In this document: piece after piece, positions 9,929-20,631 of the stretch
Layout: each line of letters starts with the position of its first letter
Numbering within the stretch: position 1 is the stretch's first letter
Source: Moniliella sp. 'wahieum'
Taxonomy: Eukaryota; Basidiomycota; Moniliellomycetes; Moniliellales; Moniliellaceae
Direction of reading: 5' to 3'
DNA: 64,000 nucleotides
NCBI GenBank assembly: GCA_003971905.1
Contig: RSEE01000009.1
Span: 930,001-994,000 of the forward strand
Notes under the pieces: generated by a model
Told to the model about the DNA's origin: nothing
Databases searched by the model: none
The model's input: only the letters and a program-made list of their open reading frames with translations
Position numbers and translations under genes: made by a program

Positions 9929-12900
9929 ACGGTCTCTCTTATGTGGCTTTACAAACCTTTCACAAAATATGGTGGATGCTGTCACCTCGTATGCCTCCAT
10001 GTTTGCATGGCGAATCTCATTGTCGTTGCCACCATAGCCCTTCATGCGTCGCTAGTCTCTTTTCAGGCTTACAGCTTGTCCACTACAGACCCGGATGAAT
10101 GTGAGATCTACTGATTCAAACCAGTGGTCTTTGGGAGCAGACTCGAAGATCATAAGAGGGGAACGATGTTTCAACCGCTCTCGGCGCAAGGGCGCGATCC
10201 TTAAAAAAGACGGCATGCTAACAGTCCGACCCGCGGCCTCCTCGAGTAACTAGTAATCCCTAGAGGTACGAATTGGCAGTGTCCCGCCTTACTCTTCCTA
10301 CCAAGCGAGGGCCTGAGTTATACACGGCTCCCAATCGATTAATATAATGGTGGTAGGTGCCCGTACGTGAAGTTAATTTGACTGAGTTAAGCTAGTTATC
10401 GGAGAAGAGCGCCCCAAACCAACTGTCCTCCGTTCAAGCTTCAAGATCAAACAACCCTGGTAGTGGTGGATGGGGGAACGGTGGCGACGGTGGCGACGAT
10501 GGGACGGTGGACGATGAAACGGTGACCCTCTAGTCGCTTAATAAATCGAAGCGAAAAACGCTCGGCTCGGCATACAGAAATGCGTCACACTCAGAAGCCT
10601 CCAACAGCACAGGTTTGTATCACGCTTCATGCGTCACGCGTCACGGGCCTAACTAGCGGTGTGAACCAGAGGCCAAGGAGATGGCATTGCAGAGAAGGGG
10701 GACTAAAAACCTGTGGGCTGTGAGAAACTCCGAAGTCGGAAGCATGTGGAAGGCCCGATGAAACGCGCCGGACGGCCACGTGCCACTGAAGCTTGAAGCT
10801 TGTAGCTTGAAGCTTGAAGCTCTTGAGGGTTTGAAGCTATTAGCTTGAAGCTTGAAGATTGAAGGTATAGCTCTTGAAGCTTGAAGGCCGATGGGCTCGG
10901 GACTGTTGCTCTGGACCATTGGTGTTATAGTCAACAGCTTGAAGGCAGAGAGGTACAGAATTAAGGGTGCAGACCAAGAGGTTACACGTTACATGTTACA
11001 GAAGGTACCAGTAGACCAGGTACGACCAGAGCTATTTATTGGGCCACAACGATTGAGGGCAGAAGAACAATGCAACGGCGACAGGGTTGTGGGTTGAACT
11101 CAATATTCAACGTCGTTCTTCAACGTCCAACGTTGAGCTGATAACGTCGAGAGAGACGTTGAGACGTTGAGGCCGGAAATCCTCAGAGCAATATTAGGCC
11201 TTAGGGTTCCAGTCCGGCACGGACCTCAAGTGAATCACAGTGACGCTCGCGTCGCTAATATATTCTCCGTCGTGGTTCGCTCGCTCGCTCCCTCCTCTAG
11301 TCCCACGTCACCTGTCTCATTCAAGCTCCAAGAGTGCTCTGGCTCACCACTGGGCCTTCTCCTGTAAGACCGGAGGAACCCAAGGGATTGGGTGAAGAAC
11401 CTCTGGAAATGTAGAGCATGCAATCGCGATGGTGGTGGTTCCGGTCTAAGCCTTGTGCCACACCTAGAGACAGGGGTCAGACAAGCCTGAGTGTACACGT
11501 GGAGGCTTCGGAGGACAAATCAGGGGTGAAGGGTGATGAGGCGCCTTGGCCTAAGTACGGGACCACGGGTCCCAACATCTCCCGCTTCTCTGAAGCTTCA
11601 GAAGGTTGAAGCTTGAAGCTTGAAGCTAGCGAAGGAAAAAAACAGCTTTTTGAGCAACTACGGGGGATGACTATATTCAGGGGCCTCAGGCCCCTCAGCG
11701 CCTCAGCGCCTCAGCCCTCAGACTTCAGCGCTAAAGCTTCAAGGACCTCAGCGCTTCAGCCTGTCCGAGCTCCCAGCTGTCTTCAAAAGCTTCAAGCTCT
11801 TCAAACCTGCCTAACGCGTTGTGTGTGACGCACTGAGACGGACTGTTGGGGATCGCGACGGCGGCCTGAGGCTTCCCTGAGGCCTGAGGAGGGTTTGACG
11901 ATCTGAGAGCCACTCTATATCATTTGCAAAGCTTGTAAGGCATGTTACCGGTTACGTGTTATGCATGTTACAGGTTATACTCCTGCAATCATAATAGCAT
12001 TTCTAACGCTAAGACAAGAAGAAAACGCTGCGCCTAAACAACAGTAATAAGCTCGCTCAGCCTCAGCACTCACCTCTGGCGTGTGTTGTACGCGGGTTAC
12101 TCGGTTACTAGTATAAGATTGCGGCCGCTCTAGTAGAGAGTACTGCACTCTGGCACAAAGTTGCTGAGTAGCTAGTAACTAGTAACTAGTGCCTGAGGAG
12201 CTGAGGCAGACTGAGGCGGAACGCTGAGAGGCTGAGTGCCTATCCATCCGTCTAGTGAGTGTTGGTACTGAGTAGCTCGGCTTGAAGTGTGCAGTAAAGC
12301 TAGTAACTAGTAACTAGTAACTAATAGCTGTTTGCTACAGGCATAGTCAAGTAGTAGTGACCCAGCGACTGCTATAGTAGCTGCTATGGCTGGCACTAGC
12401 TATACCTGCGCATGAAGCTCTTGAAGCGTGATAGTGCTGCATGATGCCTGATGCTTCACACGAAGAAGGCTGCAAAGCTTGAAACTTGAAGCTTGCTGGA
12501 GCTGGATGACCGGTGAGATCTGAGAGGTGGGAGGATGACCGATCGATGGGCGTCGAAGGGCGTGCGAATCACGCGTCACGCTGCCAATCACGCAGGTATC
12601 ACATGGCGCATGTGACATGTGACGTGCTGTCACAATCCTCGGGACCGGTAAAAGCAGGCCGCGCCGACCAGCCAGGCCATGCGTCGCAGGCCAGCCCAGG
12701 GCCACGTCTGGGGCTGTGCCGTGCGTGCTGGCGCGGCAGCAGCGCGCGGCAGCCCGCCTGGCCGAGGCCCACGCCGGCCACAGCCGCCGCCAACCGCCAT
12801 CGCGCGCCCAGCATCCCGCCCAGCATCCTGCGACCAGCCACCAGCAGCAGACCGCTGCAGCCCCCCGCCCCGCCGCACCACTCGCTCCCCCTGCCGCCGC

Positions 12901-12969
12901 CCATCGCGCCCGCGCCATCGCCCCCGTCTCTCCGTGCTGCCACCCTGCACGCCTGGCCGCATCGCCCTG
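9929..12969. repeat. 3-kb spacer built from palindromic heptamer repeats and a GC island
   Basis: I see no convincing gene. From about 10430 the sequence is a patchwork of short repeats: AAGCTTG units (10786-10885, 11591-11629, 12475-12500), ACGCGTC (10630-10645), TTACACG/TTACATG (10980-11000), AACGTTG/ACGTTGAG (11108-11172), AGGCCTC and AGCGCCTC (11680-11760), ACCGGTT/ACGTGTT (11945-11975) and ACTAGTA (12174-12190, 12299-12325). A GGCGACGGT tract lies at 10477-10525. From about 12650 the composition turns very GC-rich. Short open frames here are read-through of repeats, for example FKLQASSFK on the minus strand of AAGCTTG arrays. Confidence 0.75.
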
Positions 12970-15782
12970 ATGCACGCCTTAGCCGAGCCCGACGCCGAGC
13001 CCGACGCCATGGCCGCCAGTGCCGCCGCAGCCTCGCGCAGCGCCAGTCTCTGGCAGCGCCGCCACGCCGCCCGCGCCCCGCCGCTCCAGCTCGCCTCCGC
13101 GTCGGCGTCAGCTGCTGCGGCGGCGCGCGACGGCGCCCATGCCCGCCCCTGCCATGTCGGGTGTCGTCTGCGTCGGCCAAGTCGGCTGCGTCTTCTGCCG
13201 CTGCCGCTGCGGCCCGTGCCGCTCGCCCCCCGCCCACCCCCTCCGCCCTCCCCTCGCCGCCCCTTCCCCCGCGCACGCACCCCTCCCCCGCAGGCAGCCA
13301 CGGGCAGCGCGCTGCCCTGGGCGCCTTTGCACCCGGCTCCGCTGTCTGGGGCCCACCCGCCTGGGACAGTCTCCCCGCCGCCTCCGCCGCCGCCTCGCCA
13401 ACCCCGCGCTGCCCGCGCCCTCGCCTGCCCCCACCCTGCCCACCCCGAGCGCAAGCCACTGCCCTCCCCGACCTGCCCACCGCCCGCATGGCCCTCAGCC
13501 ACCCCACCTCCACCTCCTCCCCCCCCATCCACAGCTCCTCCTCCCCTACGTCTCCCCGCCCCTGGCCCCGTCCCCCTCCCGCCGCCGCGGTCCCAGTCGA
13601 CACTGCGCGCCCCCCTCACTGCCGCACCCGGCCCTCCTGGCCACGACGAACCCGCTGTCTCCTTTCGTCGTCTTCTGCTGCTGTTACCGCGCCCCTCCGT
13701 TCTGCCCCCATCGTCGCCAGCCGCCAGCATCATGCCTCCTCCCATGCGTCGTTACCTCCCGCCACGATGGTCCAACCCCAGCAACCGCAGTCCCCACCAC
13801 CTTGCTCGGGCCGCCCCCCACAGCTTGTTCGCTCTGCCCACACCGCCCATTTGGCCACCCAAGTCGCGCTCAGTGCCCTGTCGATCGACGATGATGATGA
13901 TGACCCAGAGGCCCACCCTCTGCTGATCCTGATCTCTCCGCCGCATCCAGCATATGGGGCCCACGCCAGCCGTTATGCCCCGGCATCCACCAGCTCCGAA
14001 GGGCGGGGGGGCATGGGGTACAGTTCTCGCTCCCACTTGTATGACGAGTACGACACCTGAAGAGCCGTCTCATCACGGCCTCGGGGTTGGAGAGGGGGAA
14101 TACGACTATGGCTACCGTTCTCATCCCAGTGACCCAGCGCCTCGGGCCCGAACGGAGAAGAGCGGGCACGACGCAAGGGCCGAGCGCGCATGAGCCAGGA
14201 AAAACGGGCGTCGCTTGGCTCGCCGAAGGGAGCGCGAACGGGAGGCGGCCCAAGCCGCTGGGGGGGTACTCTGTCTCTTGGCCTGCCCAGTACCAGCACT
14301 GGTGGCGGTTCCAGCGTCACGAGCTCGTCCAATGCGTCGTATGCCTCAGCGCACAGTCGCCTCAGTCGACCTTCAAGTTTGGGTCTGCTTACAACGGGCA
14401 CGAGCAGCGCCAATGGTCTTCCTCCATCCTCACTCTACATCTCCATGGACTGCTGCCCCTAGAGCGGCGGAGTAGAATCGGGGTTGAGGTCAGACTTGTA
14501 TTATGGAACTCCTTCGTCTCTAGGTCCCAATATGCTGGGCTTGGATACGTCGGTTGGCTCGCAGGCCATCTCTGCTCTGCGGCCCACACGCTAGTCACGA
14601 GGCGGGGCGATCAGGTTACTTATCTCTTGGAGGGAACCTGGCCTGCGCCCCACTCGCACTTCCAGCCCATCTCAACCTACCCCGGTCCCAGAGCTCGTTG
14701 CCCACACCCCAGCAGCACCTTCTTCAGCTCCCCTCTCATGCCCCTGGGAGTGGAAAGCCCGGATGGTCCGGAGCAAACGGGCACGCGCCTCATTCTCCAC
14801 GCCTACCCCAGCCGCTCCCTCCTGCATCAACTGCGCCTACTTCGACTGCACCTCCTCCCCGCTCGGCGCCAGCGCACATGTCGACATTCCCCTTCCCTCC
14901 CTCTGAGGCGCCTCCACTCCCGCTCCCACCGCATTCATCATACTCGTCTATGAGCACCGCCCATACGCCCCCTCAACGAACCTTGCCGATGCCTGGCCCG
15001 ACTAGCACACCCGCCCCGGTACAGGGCCAGCCAGAAATCGTGACCCATGGGCCGCGTCTCGACCCCCCTCCTGGATCGCTTCTCCCTCGGTGGTTCTAAT
15101 AGCTTGGACGCCGGACAATCTGCCGCCTCAGCGTCTGCCGCTGGCAGTCAAAGTCAACTGGGTACCCAGGCTTCTCTCCATCGGTTCCCTTCGACGCCCC
15201 ACTCTTCTTGTCCACCCATACCGCCCTCAGGTCTAGGGGAAGGGGATTGGAGGCAGCATGCCGTTTCCAAACACCCTTCCATTTCTCGGCCTCCCTCCCT
15301 CTCTTCGCTTGGTTTGCCTCACAAACAAAATTCGCGCAGCATCTCTTCTCCAGCCACGGCAGAGCAGCAGCAGTAGCCACTTCGGTGGCGGTTGGCCCCC
15401 CTGCCCGTGGCCCCGAAAGCGGGCGAGGCCCTTTTCGTCCTGATCCTGCTTCGGCGAGTTCTTACTACTACCCTCCCTACCGTACTACTACTTCAGGTGC
15501 AGGTGCCGCGGCCAGCCATCTCCGCTTCCTTCGCCCCACAACCCTTCCCTTGCTCTCCCGCCTCGGCCCGGACTGGTGGGACCGCCGCTATCAACATCCT
15601 CGTCGCACTCCTCTCGCCACTCGTACTCGGCGAGCCGGGCGCGCGGCCGATCTGGCACTCTGAACGGACCTGAGAACCATCAGGAAGCGTTAGAGCAAGC
15701 GTTGGCCGCTGCCTATGCCGCCGGTCTCGCTGCTGCACGAGGTCAACAAATACCAGCGGACCAAGGCGCTCCGTGGCGCTAA
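12970..15782 (+). CDS. Large Ser/Pro/Ala-rich disordered protein, unknown
   Basis: No family is recognised. The likely start (MHALAEPDAEPDAMAASAAA) is followed by Ala- and Pro-rich low complexity (13.0-13.7 kb). An acidic repeat SIDDDDDDPE lies near 13880-13910, a Tyr/Asp segment (SSRSHLYDEYDT) near 14025-14058, and Ser-rich stretches such as GGGSSVTSSSNASYASAHS near 14300-14355. Further Ser/Pro repeats run to 15.6 kb. The C-terminus is a helix-like stretch (HQEALEQALAAAYAAGLAAA) ending at a TAA at 15780. Several frame changes are needed (about 13130, 14060, 14190, 14470, 15045, 15380, 15570). The continuity of one gene is inferred from composition and is moderately uncertain. The Pro-rich tracts resemble those of actin-patch or signalling scaffolds, but no domain supports that. 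Confidence 0.4.
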
Positions 15783-16165
15783 CTTTTCTCCTCTCCTCTC
15801 CTTCCTTTCCTCTCCTTTCCCTCGCCTATTCGCGTTTCTGTTCGTTTCGTCCGGTTTTCCCCTCGCATGCGTTCCCGTCGGCCTGCTCCCACGACCGGTC
15901 CCTGGTGGCTCGGTACGCGCTTTGCTTCCCCTTCCCCTTTCCCTGCTCTTGGCCTCGGGCCGACTAGGACCGACGAGGCGGACCTGTACCCGTGTATCCC
16001 TCCCACCTTTTTCCCCTCGACCCAACCATCTCCCGCATACTCCAGTGGGACTTACCTGTGTCTTCATTTTTGTCCCTGCGCTCCTCTGTGCCCGCGTGGC
16101 TTATAGTACTAAAGTAATGCCTCCATGCGCAGCGTAGTAACTAGTGAATAGTGACCTTGACTTGT
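15783..16165. other. Intergenic, pyrimidine-rich
   Basis: Probable 3' region of the preceding gene: strongly T/C-rich from 15780 to 16080. A small repeat tail with ACTAGTG and AATAGTG lies at 16135-16155. No gene is seen. Confidence 0.5.
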
Positions 16166-16624
16166 TCAGGGCGGCTTTGGCTTTGGCTTTGGCTTTGGCT
16201 TTGGCTTTGGCTTGGATGCTGACGCCACTGGTGCCCTGCTTGGATGGGCTAGGGCCACCGTGAGATGGGCAACTGGGGCGGCAGAGGGGGGGGGCACAAC
16301 GCTCGGCGGTGGTAGAGTATCCGCCTCGGCTCGTTGAATTTTGCTCGTACTATAACCGCAGGCAAGGAGAGGACGACGAGATCCGTATGGGTTCGTAGCA
16401 GTAGTGACCCAGCGGGCGACCGGAGAGTAGAAAAGAGGGGAAGAGCCTGAGATGAATAAGCTAGTTGAACGAGGAGATGGGTTACGCATACCGTTCTTGC
16501 CGCTATAGGAGGAGAGGATGCGGCGGAGATGCCAAAAAATGCAGTTAGGAGAGAGGAGAGGAGTCGGGAGGGGAAGAAGAACGGGGAAAAGATTCCATGG
16601 CTCTAAGGTTATAACCTTGCGCAT
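16166..16624 (-). CDS. Hypothetical small protein with (Lys-Pro)n tail
   Basis: One uninterrupted reading frame of 152 codons, starting MRKVITLEPWNLF and ending in seven Lys-Pro pairs encoded by a GGCTTT hexamer run (16172-16213). A candidate 45-base intron (GTATGC...CTCAG, 16452-16496) could be spliced in frame to join SGKN to GSSPLFYS. No domain is recognised. The composition (Ser, Pro, Arg) and the simple-repeat tail make a spurious frame possible. The upstream region to 17060 also stays open in another frame (MAAACGFVLVSVSSLSAS...), which may be leader sequence. Confidence 0.3.
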   Translation of the reverse strand: MRKVITLEPWNLFPVLLPLPTPLLSPNCIFWHLRRILSSYSGKNGMRNPSPRSTSLFISGSSPLFYSPVARWVTTATNPYGSRRPLLACGYSTSKIQRAEADTLPPPSVVPPPSAAPVAHLTVALAHPSRAPVASASKPKPKPKPKPKPKPP

Positions 16625-17799
16625 GTTTGATTCTTTTATTAGTGGGTCGACAGGAAACGAGTGAATGAACTGATGGACGAAACCCCGATCCTGAGAGGCC
16701 TGATGTGAGTGACGGTGGAGGGGCCCAATACTCTGGCAGAGCCGGTGCTTGATAAAACATGAAAACTACCCATTGCCAAAACGGTGGGGAGCTGTGGAGA
16801 TAGGGGCAGGGAGCCCTTCCAATGCAGATACGCCCTTCATGAAGAGGAGGGCTCGTAGGCAATTTCAAGCCCCATCCAAAACGGCGGGTATTAGGCGGTA
16901 CAAAATAACCGGGTAGATCGGCAGTGAAAGAGGCGTGCCGAATCGAGTGAAAGAGGGAACAAACGTTCTGCCGAGCCAAAAAAAGGGAGCGACCTAGGTG
17001 CTGGGGGGAGGCGGAGAGGCTCGACACTGACACTAGCACAAACCCGCAGGCGGCAGCCAAGACGCTGGGTGGGGCACACCAGTCGCCACTGGCTGTGGGG
17101 CGCGGAGGTGCAGCAGGTGCTAACCCCCCGAGCAGCCGGCTGGTCCCGGCACGGCGGCAACAAGGGGCTTAGCGCTTAGCACCTGCTACAGTGCCACAGT
17201 GGCCGCCCTTGCGTCAATAACGTCATCCATCATGCATCATGCATCACTGTCATCAATAGCGTGCGTAATATGTGCCTGTCAGACACGTGTCTCGCTACCC
17301 CGCATCGGACGCACAGCCAATCTCTGGATTGGCTCGCAGCCCCAACTCCAGACTGCTCCCGTCCGCTGGCACCAGCCTGCCCCAGCCCAATCCAAGTTCA
17401 GTCGCCAACCTCCAGACCAGGCACGAGGCACGTGTGGCGCGTGAGCCGCAGCTTGGGCACGCGTGTACTGAGCGTACTGAGCATGCGGAACATACTGAGC
17501 ACTGAGGACTTAGTACTTGGTACTTGTACAGGCTGCGCCCCGCAGGCACCCGAGCAGCGCGTTCCAATCTCCGCTCTGGGCAGCCGCCTGTTGGGACCCC
17601 ACTGTGCTCCCTGTGGTCATCAATCATCACCATGGGCCAGCGTACCGACTGCGCTCGCATGCTCCCGGCTACACCCGCCCCTGGCAGCCGGGTAGCAGAG
17701 GCTGGGGCGGATATATAGCCCTGCTCCATCCTCCCCCCGTCCCTCCTTCCCCTCCAGCCTCCTTCACCCCCCCCCCCCCCCCCCCCCCTCCGCACCCAT
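16625..17799. other. Intergenic region with GC island, repeat tracts and C22 run
   Basis: The stretch holds a palindromic tract GCTTAGCGCTTAGC at 17168-17181, two ATGCATC units at 17229-17243, AGTACTT/GGTACTT variants near 17510-17530, a GC-rich block (17280-17720), and an uninterrupted run of 22 C at 17767-17788. The run lies 11 bases before the start codon of the carnitine acetyltransferase gene. No separate gene is seen. Confidence 0.6.
17712..17717 (+). promoter_or_regulatory. TATA box candidate for carnitine acetyltransferase
   Basis: TATATA 88 bases before the ATG at 17800, in a GC-rich background. Its position and isolation are what a TATA element would show. This is inference from sequence only. 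Confidence 0.4.
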
Positions 17800-20631
17800 A
17801 TGCCGGCTGCCGACGAATCCGTCCCCAATGCGGTGGCGCTCGCCACGCGTCAGGGTGTCTTTACCGCCACACGTTTGCTCGCCAGGCCGAGCTTCCACCC
17901 TGCCTGTCCCGCGCCTCGCCGACACGTGCGAGCGCTATCTCGCCGCTTTGGCGCCCCTCCAAACCGTCGAGCAGCACCAGCACACCCGCGCGGCCGTTGA
18001 TCAGTTCCTCCGCATGATGGGCCGAGCTGCAGGACCGGCTGCACCAGTACGCCGCCACCCGCACCTCGTACATTGCTGAATTCTGAACGATGCTACCTCC
18101 AGCTGCCGACTCGGTCGTATTGAACCTCAACCCCTTTTTCATTCTCGAGTACGTTCTCCCCTGCGTGCCTGTGTGCTTGGTGGGTGTTGACCGTGCTTGC
18201 TCCGCCGTTCCAGAGACGACCCTACCCCTTCGCGCGGGAGCCAGCTGTGCGGGCTGCTAACCTCCTGGCTGCGCTTGCGTTCATTCACGATTTGCGTAGG
18301 CGAGCTACCCGTCGACGAGGTTCGGGGCACACCCCTTGACGAGCCAGTATGCCTGGCTCTTTGGCGCAGCCCGTATTCCTACCGGCACGAGTCAAGGGTG
18401 CAAGATGTCGGTCGCACTGGATGCGAAGCACGTGGTTGTCTCCGTCGAGGGTATGCCTATTGGTTTGATGCGCTCGATGCCACAACGCCGTCCACTGTGG
18501 ACCGAAGCAACCTTGGTCGCACCTTGCAAGCCATCTGCGATGATGCCGACGCTCGTCCGCCCGCGGCAGCGGCTGGCGTGGCCGTTGGCATCTTGACTGC
18601 CAACAAGCGTGGACGGTGGCACGCGCAACGCGAAAAGCTTGTTTCGGATCCCCACAACCAGGCCTGCCTTGCAACGATTGATGAGGCCCTGTTGTCCTGT
18701 GCCTTGACGATGAGAGTTCATCTAACGTACAAGAGGGCCAACAGGAGGATGCAGCCAAGCTGGCGGAGGCCATGTTAGCTGGTACCTATGCCATTTCTAC
18801 CCCCGACCAGACAGAGCAAGACGAGTTAAACCGGCACGCCCGGTGTGCAAGTGGCTCGTGCACCAATCGGTGTGGGACAAGCTGCAGATTGTGGTGATGC
18901 AAGTGGAAGCGCAGGGATCAATTTGAAACACAGCGCTCGATGGCCATACTGTGCTTCGGTTTGTGGCGGATGTGTATACAGAGTTGATCATGCGCTTTGC
19001 ACGGAGCATTCATGCTCGCACCAAGGCCTTTTAACGCGCCCCTTTGCCTCATGCCCGGGGCGAGCCGACAAGGCGGCCATCGGGAAGACGGCCTCGGCCG
19101 TACCTGGCGCGGCGGGCTCAACGTACTGTACGGCGCTCGTGCGCTCGAATGGCGGTGGAACCAAGCGCTCGCATCGGCTGTGGCCCATGCGGAAGCCCGT
19201 CTGAGCGACTTGGTGTGCGCGAATGAGTGTGCTGTACTCGAATTTGACGGATACGGCAAAGCGTTTATCACTGCCCATGGATTCAGTCCTGATGCATGGG
19301 TTCAGATGGCAATGCAAGCCGCTTACTTTTCCCTGTATGGACGTAACGTCATGACGTACGAGCCGGCCATGACCAAGCACTTCCGTCAAGGCCGCACCGA
19401 AGCCATCCGCACCGTCTCGCCCGAAAGTGTCGACTTTTGCCACGCCTATGTACGGTATGAGCCCGATGTACCCTCCTCATCTGCCAAGAAAAGCGCCGCC
19501 TTCAAGTCCCAAGGGACCCAGAAGAGCAACACAGTGCTTGCCCCGCAGGACAGAAAACATCCGCGTCGGCACGGCTGGACAATGGCGCAGGGGGGGAGGC
19601 GAGCTCGGCGAACGAAGTGGTACTGGCCCTTCGGAAGGCTTGCGCCCCACCCCACTCGCTCTTCACGCCTGGCGGCCCAGGGATTGGGGTGTGACCGGCA
19701 CCTCTATGCACTTTACGAGCTATGGCGGCGTGGGCTGGGCATCAAGTCGTCAGCGACCCAAAACAAGCCAGGTGAGGCAGGGAGCCCCGATGAGCGGGGT
19801 CCTGAGTCAGACCCGGGCCAGACGAGCGAAGAGATAAAGGCGCCTTCGCCACTCGGTGCGGAATCGACCGGGTCATCACACATGCTCCGCCCACCGTCCC
19901 GGCTCTTTTTGCCGATCCGGGGTGGAAGATGATCAACACGGCCATTCTCAGTACATCCAACTGTGGCAATCCAGCCCTGCGCTTGTTTGGTTTGCCCCGA
20001 CCAGTAACCATGGGTTTGGCTTGGGCTACATTATCAAAGATCGGGGGTTGGCGCTCTGCGCATCTTCGCACCATCGCCAAACCCAACGCTTCCTGGCCCA
20101 TGTGCATACCGCCTTGGCTCGTATGCATGCTGCGGGTCGCAGTATATGCAGCGGCCAACACGCGGCGGGTACGGACGTACATTGATGCCTCGGGGCACGA
20201 ATGTGACGTGCGCACCGGCTTGCCCATTCGTTCCGACCTACCCTCAGCTTCGTACCGCCGAAGCAGTAGTTTTTCCACCAACATTCCTAGCTCGCCAGGG
20301 CCACCTGCAACGCGCCCCCTCATTGCCACTGGGATGGCAGCGCCCCTTCTTTCTCCACGCTCGGCTCTCTCGGGCTTGGCGGACGTGTTTGATGAGGGAG
20401 GCGAGGAGGAAGAGACGGGGCTAGTGGGCTTGACGGGCTATGGGTTCTTTGACGCTGGCGGGGGACCGCCTACGTCCGCCGCCTCAGTTGGCCGCGTCGA
20501 GGTACGTCGCCACCCATCGGTGGAGAGGCGACGCTGGAGCCAAGCAGGGGATCGGGGACGAAGAACCACGGTCGCCCACGTACCTCGGCGTGGGACGGCG
20601 CTTGGTTTTTGACGATACTTCTTCTCTCTGA
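17800..20631 (+). CDS. Carnitine O-acetyltransferase
   Basis: Transfers acetyl groups between CoA and carnitine for shuttling between peroxisome, cytosol and mitochondrion. Starting at MPAADESVPN, the family order is clear: TFARQAELP, ADTCERYLAALAPLQTVEQH, RTSYIAEFW, VVLNLNPFFILE, an intron at 18149-18213 joining E to DDPTP, SQYAWLFGAARIPT, GCKMSVALDAKHVVV, RRGYAYWFDALDA, NLGRTLQAICDDAD, the catalytic-His region near 18918-18950, DRHLYALYELWRRGLG, and LSTSNCGNPALRLFG with GLGYIIKD near the C-terminus. A fungal-style tail contains YGFFD. Around the catalytic His the literal reading is INLKHSARW where the family has a pattern like xxFEHSxxDG; offsetting homopolymer errors would explain it. About ten frame breaks occur. 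The end DDTSSL* at 20631 was chosen over a stop at 20612 by composition. Confidence 0.92.

Noticed and set aside
8783-10045. 420-codon open frame on the strand opposite RPL3
   Set aside because: It is the antisense shadow of a gene with strong codon bias; it has no domain and RPL3 is certain.
10653-10934. Minus-strand frame with a repeated FKLQASS pattern
   Set aside because: It is the translation of AAGCTTG heptamers (seven-base units read in three frames), not a gene.
12599-13745. Two long minus-strand open frames, Gly/Arg/Ala-rich
   Set aside because: Products of GC-rich composition opposite a Pro/Ala-rich frame; stops are rare on any strand there.
16172-16213. GGCTTT hexamer run as a heptamer-class or telomere-like repeat
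   Set aside because: Its unit is six bases and not palindromic; it fits a Lys-Pro coding repeat.
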